In this document: piece after piece, positions 56,501 to 64,000 of the stretch
Layout: each line of letters starts with the position of its first letter
Position numbering within the stretch: the stretch's first letter is position 1
Assembly: GCA_015501595.1 (NCBI GenBank)
Contig: JADNRX010000011.1
Span: 310,001 to 374,000 of the forward strand
Length of the DNA: 64,000 nt
Reading direction: 5' to 3'
Source of the DNA: Hymenopellis radicata
Lineage: Eukaryota > Basidiomycota > Agaricomycetes > Agaricales > Physalacriaceae
The notes under the pieces: model-generated
The model's input: only the letters and a program-made list of their open reading frames with translations
Database searches by the model: none
Told to the model about the DNA's origin: nothing
Translations under genes and position numbers: made by a program

Positions 56501-59500
56501 CCCAGGAGCTGCAAGGGGGGGTTCCTCAGCGGCTACGAGTACTGTCATCAACACCGTTAGGAGTTAAAACCTTCATTACATCGTTAGAGGTGACATACTG
56601 TCATTGGAGTCACTCGTTATTTCCTCAGCCGAGGTTTCCGCTGCTACCAACCTTTAGCACTACCACACCTATGATGAATACTTAAGGACATACCTAGAAT
56701 CGTATCACCAGCCTGCTCTGTGTTAGTTGCTTGTATAGCAAGCTCAGAAGCATCATCGATGGTGGGCACTTCGCCTGCTGGCTCCAGGCTCGAAGTGGGA
56801 ATGTGATCCGCTACCTCCGCCTCCTCTGCAGGTACCGAAGCAGGGTCCTCCTGAGTGCTTGATTCCTGAACGCCACTAGTGGCCTCAAGGGAAATTATGT
56901 CGGTAACTGAAGTATCGACGCCGAACTCGTTGACTAAGGGAGTTACTTCCTCAACGACATCAGGAGTAGCATCCTCGACTGGAACAGTATCATCTTCAAC
57001 AACTGCTGATTCGAGCGTAGGCTCAGGACCTTCTACAATAGAGTTAACACCCGAGAATCGATATTCAATGTGACGTACCGGTTACTTCCTCAACGACGTC
57101 AGGAGTAACATCCTCGACTGGAACAGTATCATCTTCAACAACTGCTGATTCGAGCGTAGGCTCAGGACCTTCTACAACAGAGTTAACACGCGAGAATCGA
57201 TATCGATTCAATGTGACGTACCGGTTACTTCCTCAACGACATCAGGAGTAACATCCTCGACTGGAACAGTGTCATCTTCAGCAACTGCTGATTCGAGCGT
57301 AGGCTCAGGACCTTCTACAACAGAGTTAACATCCGAGAATCGATATTCAATGTGACGTACCAGTTACTTCCTCCACGACATCAGGAGTAGCATCCTCGAC
57401 TGGAACAGTGTCATCTTCAGCAACTGCTGATTCGAGCGTAGGCTCAGGACCTTCTACAACAGAGTTAACATCCGAGAATCGATATTCAATGTGACGTACC
57501 GGTTACTTCCTCAACGACATCAGGAGTAACATCCTCGACTGGAACAGTATCATCTTCAACAACTGCTAATTCGAGCGTAGGCTCAGGACCTTCTACAACA
57601 GAGTTAACACGCGAGAATCGATATCGAATCAATGTGACGTACCGAAGACAGTCGATGACTGCGCAATTTCCTCGACAACTTCTTCACTGCTCGGTTCGGG
57701 GAGAAGCTCATCTGAATAAGATTGGTGAATCCTGAATTGATATTTTGACAGGCAAGCGCATACCTGGAACTTGTTCAATGACCAAGGTTTCAACTAAGCA
57801 ATAGAATTGTCGGAATTGAACCCTATATAAATCAAACAAGAACACGCACCTGGTGGAAACGCGTTCTCTGCAGTGACCAGGGATTCCGAGGCTGAAAATC
57901 AAGTCAGCTTCAATCGTGGCATGAAGAAAGAGGTAAAAGCCATACCTTCAGTTACCGCTGAAGCTGGAACCTGATTTTCTTCAGCGCTCACGAGCTCAAC
58001 TACAAACCTTGTCACAACGACAACCAATCGCACATAATCGCAACCATACCATCCGTGTCCTCAGATGTCTCCGCAGTGATCGTCTCCACTATACCAAGTT
58101 ATGAGCATTCGCCACGGGTGTTTTGAACGACGTACCCGAACTCTCTTCCACAGTGGTTTGCAAAGGAGTCTCTTCTATAAGGGGTTCAGATGCGTTCTCA
58201 ACGACGGAGACCTCGTCCGTTAACTCTGTTTTCTCAATGACAAGGGGAACTTCCGCAACGTCTGTAGAAGTTTCCTCGAGAACTTCAGTTTGTTCAATGC
58301 CAGCCTCTGTGTCGTCTTCCAGCACCGAGGCGACTTCCTGATCCGGCGCTGAGATCGATTCGGCCAGATTGTCCACTACAACGGGGGTGTCCGCTTTACA
58401 CAATTAGTAACAGCCCCAACATAAGTGAATAAAGACATACCCATACTCTCTTCAATAAATGGCTTAACGTCATCTTCAACAGATTCAGGAGCGTTCCCGG
58501 CGACGGCTGGCTCTTCGTCCTCAATGACAAGCGGAGCTTCTACTGCAACACCTACAGAGTCATTCTCGACGGGGTCGGCCTGCGGCTCCACTTGAGTTAC
58601 CAAAACGACTTCTTGAACTGCTGGTGTTGTCGACTCAGCTGGAGTTTCTGCTATATACGCTAATGAGCATTGAAAACCATCATCTATCGAGAACATACCT
58701 AAACCCTCTTCCGAAGCTGCTCCGGGAAGGACCACTTCTACGACAGTTTCAGAAGCGCCATCGGCGGTAGACGGGTCATCCTGTGGCTCTGCTTCCTCCT
58801 TGACAAGCGGACATACTTCGACGACTTCGGCTTGCGTAGTGTCGACCTCCGGCTCCTGTGTAGTGACCGGCTCAACCGGAATTTCCGCTACACACAGCTG
58901 TGAGCACTCATAATGGACCTGAACAGGAACATACCCAAACTCTCTTGCGTAACCGCTACAGGAACATCCTCTTCTGTAACGGAGTCAGGAGCATTTTCGA
59001 CGGAGGGCAGGTCGTCCACTGGCTCTGCTTCCTGAATGACAAGAGGAGCTTCTGGGGCGACATCTTCAGAGTCATTGCCGACGACTTGGGAAACCTCACT
59101 GCCAGCCGTTGCCTCAATTCCAGTCTCCAAAGGAGACTCTTCATCCGCGACTGAGTTCTGAAGATCATGGGAAACCGTGAAGTCATCTTCTTGGGTAATC
59201 GAAACCTCAACGACAGGTTCGTTGACTGCAGTATCCACTTCCTCTGGGTCTTGTAACGTGACTCCCTCATCCGGAGAGCCCTGCGTACCGGCAACGGCGG
59301 GCGAGATAATGTCCTGAGAGCCAGCGAAACGCTCCTCCGATTCAGCAGGAGAATCGTTCGTAACGTTTTCCACAACTTCAGCTGATTCGACCGCTGCCTG
59401 GGCGACGGGAATTATCTCCTGAAGTTGGTTCTCGAGGAGTGGATCTGCTGCGGCTTCCAGCGATTCTTCGACCGTAACGGGAACTGCAGCCTCTTCGACT

Positions 59501-60672
59501 GGGGAGTCGTGTATAGAGAGCAAAATGGCTTCCTCAGGAACCGGGGTGATTGTCTCGGTAGTGGGGGTATCCTGTTGCAAAATAGCCTGTTCTGCGTCGG
59601 TATCAGGTTCCTTTGGCAGGACATGCACTTCCTCGAGGGAAACGGGTTGTTCAACGGCGATCAATGAAGGGGTCTCGGCCTCAACCACAGGTGTAGAGGC
59701 AGAATTTTCATCGACGTGCACTGGGACAGGAATGTCTTCGACAAGAGCGTCAATCTGCTCCATGATCGCTTCCTCGGGGATAACAGAGGACACGGCAGGA
59801 GCGAGCACTGGCGACAGCGTTTGGTCAATGGGTGAAGATGCCTGCACGTCGACACTGGCACTTGGTGGGTCGACTGGGACAGGAGACTCGAATTCAGGAT
59901 CCCAGACGAGGGAGACGGTGTAAGTATATCTGTTTGGGGAGGCGGAAGAGGCGCGACCACTGCCGGAGAAGCGACAGCTTCAGACTCTTTTGAGGACACG
60001 TCAATCAAAACCTACAGACCAAAAATCAGTAGGGCGAGAGGAAAAAGCATCGTTAACGCACGTCTTGGGTTCCATGTGTCGATACTTCTGCGCTAGACTG
60101 CATGTATGGTCAGGTTGGTCGGTGGTACAGAGACGAATAACGCGCCTCATCGTCTAATGGGACATCCTTCGCTACGACCTCTTTGTCGGTCTATCATACA
60201 CGTCAGCAAATCGCCAGGAGAGGCTGGTAACCTCGCTTACCTCGACCACATCAGGTCTCCCGACTTGGTCCTGTGGCGCTTCCTCCTCTACGACCTGTGA
60301 CTAAATGAATTGAGACTTTATTAGACCTCCAATATAGGGTAACTGACAGGTTCTGGGTTTGCGTCGTCGCTGTCGGCAGAGAGCGGAGGCGAGGCATTGG
60401 ACACGAACTGAAAGGAACACAGAAAAATTCCGTTAAAACACGGCACAATGAAAGGCAGACGGTATCGAAAGAAGGGCAAAAGGGATACCACAAGTTGGTC
60501 AACGCACCTTTTCTCCCGTAGGTGACGCGACTCTGTCGTTATCCGTCGTCTCCAATTCTAATGCCTTGCCAACGATATCGAGCACGCTGGCGTCCACGAT
60601 AGAGTCCTGTCCACCGAAGTTTAGGACCTCTGAAAGCCCGTCCGGTTGGGGGGCTACGAGAGTGGTAGCCAT
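53534..60672 (-). CDS. Giant acidic multi-exon repeat protein with CaaX-like C-terminus
   Basis: The ATG at 60672 opens MATTLVAPQPDGLSEVLNFG. A first exon of 165 nt (60672-60508) is followed by many short exons and two long ones (about 59930-58935 and 53990-53534). The product is overwhelmingly Glu/Asp/Val/Pro/Ser/Thr. Two repeat types appear. One is EAPLVIEDEEPAV-like, at least three times between 58 and 59.1 kb. The other, C-terminal, is PWTPSYSVxxQGPGTP, five times. Five near-identical exons lie at 56.9-57.65 kb. The frame ends AKKGRWCVVM then stop, a CaaX box preceded by basic residues, so prenylation and membrane attachment are likely. One frame shift near 59945 (after PPPQTD) is unexplained. 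No enzymatic domain or known family was recognised; size is over 1,200 residues. Introns between repeat exons are mainly phase 1. Confidence 0.6.
53966..55614 (-). repeat. Five copies of the WTPSYSV motif in the giant protein
   Basis: The seven codons WTPSYSV occur at 55594-55614, 55344-55364, 54464-54484, 54171-54191 and 53966-53986, each followed by two or three variable residues and QG. Four are preceded by Pro, one by Leu. The motif is invariant although the DNA differs at synonymous positions. Confidence 0.85.
56942..57645 (-). repeat. Five tandem exon-intron units (~139-143 bp)
   Basis: Units begin near 56942, 57081, 57224, 57363 and 57502. Each holds a 94-nt exon coding EGPEPTLESAVVEDD and VPVEDVTPDVVEEVT plus a 45-49-nt intron. 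Each intron splits a codon after its first base, so units can be added or lost without changing frame. Confidence 0.85.
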
Positions 60673-61093
60673 GGAGTGTGCTGGAGCTAACACTGCAAAA
60701 TAGATAGGTAAATAGCAAGGAGGTTTCCTTGTATGATAATGATAGAGAATTTATCCCAATGGACAGAGTTATGCCCAAGGGATGCTGGTGGGAGTGAAGA
60801 AGCAAGCGGGTGACAGGCGGCTGAACTCGTCAGGCTCGAACCGGTCTGGAAAAAGAGAAGTGGGCCTCGTGGCCTGAGCTTGCCACGTGGAGATATAGGA
60901 CTGAAATGGTAAGACCGTCACGTGCTCGTGTCATCAAAGCGACGCGAATCGCAATTGTCACGCCACAAGTTTAAGAGTAGAGAACAGGGCTACTGCTAAT
61001 GAATCTTTCCATCAAACACTCTAAGAAAACACAAAAGTTCAAGTCCGTAATGTCCGTGCACTGTGAGTGCATCGTGCTACCAAAATTCCTTCA
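60673..61093. other. Intergenic, 5' of giant protein gene and 3' of GPI protein gene
   Basis: About 420 bp. CACGTG and TCACGTGCTC occur near 60893 and 60918, E-box-like sites bound by bHLH factors. No gene seen. Confidence 0.4.
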
Positions 61094-61955
61094 TCAGAAG
61101 AGAGCCGCAACAACAATGCCAGCAACGCCCGCGAAGCCGGCGTACGGAAGGGCGGTCACAGGGAGAGCAGCATTGTCGGAGCTTGAGCTCGACAAGGCAG
61201 AGGAGGTCGAGCTAGACCCTGTGGAAGTTGAATCGCTGCTGCTGTCCGAGTCACTAGAAGAATTTGTTCGTCAGTTATTCGGAAATGGTCATTGAACATA
61301 CGCAGTAGCCGTAGATGACGAGTCGGTAGTACCGTAGGAGGCGCTGACACCAGTGGAGCTGCTCACACAGCTACGAACGCTTCGTCAGTCAAGAAACAAG
61401 GAGTTACCAGCGTAACTAACCTAGAGTCGGAACCCGATTGTATAGTTACGGCATCAGAGTACGCGATGGTACCTGTGCTGTCCTTTGCACGCAGAGTGCT
61501 TAGAGAAAATGAAGTCACTACAGAGAATATGATAAATGTGTGGAGCCTTACATCGAAGTACCAGAAATAATGTCGACAGTCCAAGTCAAAGACGTCGCAG
61601 AGGTAGTGTCAAAGGATTTAAGCTAGCAATATGTGAGGAAACGTGAGGCAAGGAGAGAAGACAGGTAACGACTAACAGGATCTTCGTCAGTCGTACTGCC
61701 AGGCAGTATAGCAATGTAGTAGGGAGCGGTTCCGTTCGACCACTCGAGAAGCTGAGGTTCTGTGTAAGATGTCAGATAGTCTTTAGAGGCTGGAGGTCGA
61801 TGTACTACGGACCACACTCGGTAACACCAGATCTAGAGAATGGTTTATTAATGTCCACAGTTTTTCTCCGAAGCGACGACGTACGGCGTGTTGATGGTAA
61901 GTGCGTGAAGTCCGGGGAGCAGACAAAGAGCGGTACTGATGGCGAAGAACTTCAT
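61094..61955 (-). CDS. Secreted Ser/Thr-rich GPI-anchored wall protein
   Basis: Seven exons (61955-61885, 61832-61813, 61759-61677, 61622-61552, 61498-61421, 61370-61302, 61253-61094) join in frame to 183 residues; the introns are 48-54 nt. The N-terminus MKFFAISTALCLLPGLHA is a signal peptide. ITINTPSGVTECEPQLLEW and APYYIAILPG mark the Kre9/Knh1-like Ser-Thr-rich GPI-anchored family of basidiomycetes. The second half is Ser/Thr-rich (SSSTGVSAS, STSTGSSSTSSALSSSSS) and likely O-glycosylated. It ends in a hydrophobic stretch, AGFAGVAGIVVAALF, typical of a GPI signal with an upstream SDNAA cleavage region. Probably at the cell wall or plasma membrane. Exact role unknown. Confidence 0.8.
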
Positions 61956-62743
61956 GGCAAGGAACGAAGAAGTTGAACAAAGTAGGAAGTTGATAGGTGA
62001 CGAGGAAAGAGAGAGTTTATGTTATAGAAGAAATAGAGGCAGTTGCTGCGTGAGGCCCTTTAAATACGGTCGATGGGAACTTGCGCGCAGCAATATTCCA
62101 GATAACCCTCCGACGAAGCGCATACTCCCGCAGTCAGTCGATCCCACTGGATTTGAATGGGGACGTAAAATCATGATGCGACGCAAAGAAATGCATTGTT
62201 TTCAAGTGTCCAACATGTAGCCGCGGTCGCTACTGTTCTAGTCGTGGAAGGTTGTCGGATGAGAAACTAGTTCGACCGTGAGCAGACGCCACATTCGCAC
62301 TGTAGTCCGGCGGCCGTCGTAAGAATTGTCCATGACAACGATAATATACGGTCCGTGCGTCCTCAGACAATTCAAAAGTCAAGGCCGGTTGCGACGCCGT
62401 TTCTCTGTTGTATCTGATCAATGCTCGTTAAGCTGCGAGTCACGCAGTATCGCGTTTGGGTTTCGCGCAGCTCATTAGGTAGCACTCTGAGTGTTGCCAT
62501 TCTTCAGGGTGCAGGCTGGTACACAGTCGATACACGAATTGCCGAAACGTGAGGGAGTGAAGGAAGAAATGATGTGACGTGAGCATGGCCATTCTTCCAA
62601 GTTCCAATCATCCGCACTGAGACTCTGGCCAACTTCTCGAGAGCCATATCATAGGATTCTTATAAAAGCGGCGTAAAATAAAGATTGGCCTTGGGTATGT
62701 CACTTTTTATTGACTACGCTCTTCCTCACTCTGCACCAGAATA
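61956..62743. other. Divergent intergenic region, GPI protein / PRMT5
   Basis: About 790 bp between divergent start codons. Short frames only; no repeat, tRNA or motif recognised. Confidence 0.4.
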
Positions 62744-64000
62744 ATGTCCATTTCCCTTCTACCCGCATCGCATACTTCTCTTCCCGCGGAATCCGCGTAC
62801 GACTCTCTGTGTCTGCAGCTTACCACCGAAAAATGGCAGACTCGATGGAGGGCGATGTGCATTGGCTCGGGATCACCGAAGATAGGCGGGTCGGACACGG
62901 AGGCAGCTGCAGAACGATGGCGAGCGTCGCCGGTATACGATGCTGATGAAGTGAATGACATGGATAATGTCCCCGACAACACCACCTTGCTCGTTTCGCC
63001 GTGGATGGAACTCGACGCCTCCGATCCCTGGGTCCGACATGACATGGGCATCGCGCTCCGTCAAGAACTCGCGTTTGCCGCCTACCTTTCACTTCACATC
63101 GCCGTATTGCCAGCACCGCAACCATCTAATCGCGCACATGCTCCAGCTTTTGCGCGCTCATTGCACGCTGCACTTTCTGCATCCGCTACTTTGCAACTGG
63201 CTGTCCGAATACCGATTTACCATCCCGGGAATGACTTTCACCAACCATGGCAGACATGGGACCTCTTGCGAACCATGTGTGAATACCACCCCCGCCTTTC
63301 CGTCGCGCTCGACCTCGCACCTCTATTACCTCCAACTCTCCCCTCATGCATCGAAGCCTGGCAGGCCGAGCCCATTTCACACGTGTTCTTACCTGCGTCC
63401 TCATTCATCTCGAATGCCAAAGGTTATCCGGTGTTACCAAAGTCCACTCAAGGACTGGTGCGTAACTTGATAGCCCACCAGCCATCCCTTAATTTCATTC
63501 TGTCCGGCACTGAAGCTTCACTCCATCCCAAAGGTGGTCCAGACGCGTATCCACAGTACATTCACCATCTGCAGCGCACCACGGGAGCGAAAGAAGGCAG
63601 CATGGAATATTGGGCTAGGGATATGGCGATTTTCTGCAAGCGCCTCTACAACCTCTCATGGATAATCTACAGAACGCGACATATGAAACGTTCGAACAGG
63701 ACCCGGTGAAGTACGCGCACTACGAAGAAGCTATATATCGTGCTCTTGTGGATCGGCAGGACCAAGAACGTATTGTCATATGCGTCGCTGGCGCGGGAAG
63801 AGGTCCTTTGGTAAAACGCGCCCTCGCAGCCCTCGGCCGCTCGAAGACTTTGAATGCAAAAGTATACGCTGTCGAGAAGAACGCGAATGCTTGGATAGGG
63901 CTCCAGCGGACGTTTGCGCGCGAGGACCGAGTCGAGTTGTTGTTTGGTGATATGCGCACCGTCCAGATCCCAGAGCTAGTCGACATGGTCGTCAGCGAGC
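62744..64000 (+). CDS. Protein arginine methyltransferase 5 (PRMT5/Skb1), 5' part
   Basis: Runs off the window end. From the ATG at 62744 the TIM-barrel domain is read (LLVSPWMELDASDPWVRHD, AHAPAFARSLHAAL, VRIPIYHP, WDLLRTMCEYHPRLSVALDL, HVFLPASSFISNAKGYPVL). Then comes the start of the Rossmann domain with DPVKYAHYEEAIYRAL, VICVAGAGRGPLVKRAL (the SAM-binding GxGRG) and VYAVEKN. PRMT5 makes symmetric dimethylarginine on histones and spliceosomal Sm proteins. The frame slips by one base at about 63617-63622, between EYWARG and YGDFLQAPLQPLMDNL: the text has GGG where GGGG would keep the frame. In such a conserved gene a sequencing deletion is likelier than a pseudogene. Confidence 0.85.

Noticed and set aside
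56942..57645. CRISPR-like array, because of the regular 139-143-bp spacing
   Set aside because: Units are whole exon-intron copies without variable spacers, in a eukaryotic gene. They are tandem duplications.

Overview
The window looks like nuclear DNA from a mushroom-forming basidiomycete (Agaricomycetes). Genes are closely packed on both strands and cut by many short GT-AG introns, mostly 46-59 nt. Several families typical of Agaricomycetes are present: F-box/leucine-rich proteins, a Fe(II)/2OG dioxygenase-like family, a PAS-GATA regulator of white-collar-2 type and a Ran1-like kinase. All exon joins were made by eye and tested by reading frame and family motifs; no search was run.

Layout. 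0-3 kb: relics of an F-box gene and a Fe2OG oxygenase. 3.3-14.5 kb: a dense block with a Ran1-type kinase, a CS-domain membrane protein, a thiamine pyrophosphokinase apparently fused in frame to a MoaD/MOCS2A-like sulfur carrier, a CCDC174-like protein, an acetoin/diacetyl reductase-like SDR and a PAS-GATA factor. 16.4-20.8 kb: a small coiled-coil protein, an interrupted reading frame, an intron-containing tRNA-Pro, and a tandem pair of acyl-CoA thioesterases of which the first is broken. 21-28.4 kb: gene-poor, with telomere-like sequence, a MITE, small palindromes, nested inverted repeats and a tRNA-Thr. 28.7-32.5 kb: SAC3/GANP mRNA-export factor. 32.6-39 kb: a dispersed repeat family carrying tRNA D-arm-like motifs, a 5'-truncated aquaglyceroporin and a second broken F-box gene. 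39-52 kb: mostly transporters (full-size ABCG, OPT oligopeptide/siderophore type, ferroportin) plus an APH-like kinase, with a Kelch protein at 51.9-53.0 kb. 53.5-60.7 kb: a very large acidic repeat protein made of many small exons and ending in a CaaX-like tetrapeptide. 61-64 kb: a GPI-anchored Ser-rich wall protein and the 5' part of PRMT5.

Working links. The OPT transporter and ferroportin are divergent across about 750 bp and could share metal-responsive control. TPK and MoaD both belong to sulfur-containing cofactor chemistry. PRMT5, SAC3 and CCDC174 are nuclear housekeeping genes. The PAS-GATA factor suggests light regulation.

Caution. Single-base frame breaks recur in otherwise well-conserved genes (PRMT5, SAC3, the ABCG C-terminus, possibly OPT). 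Some may be sequencing or assembly indels, so 'pseudogene' calls resting on one break are provisional.
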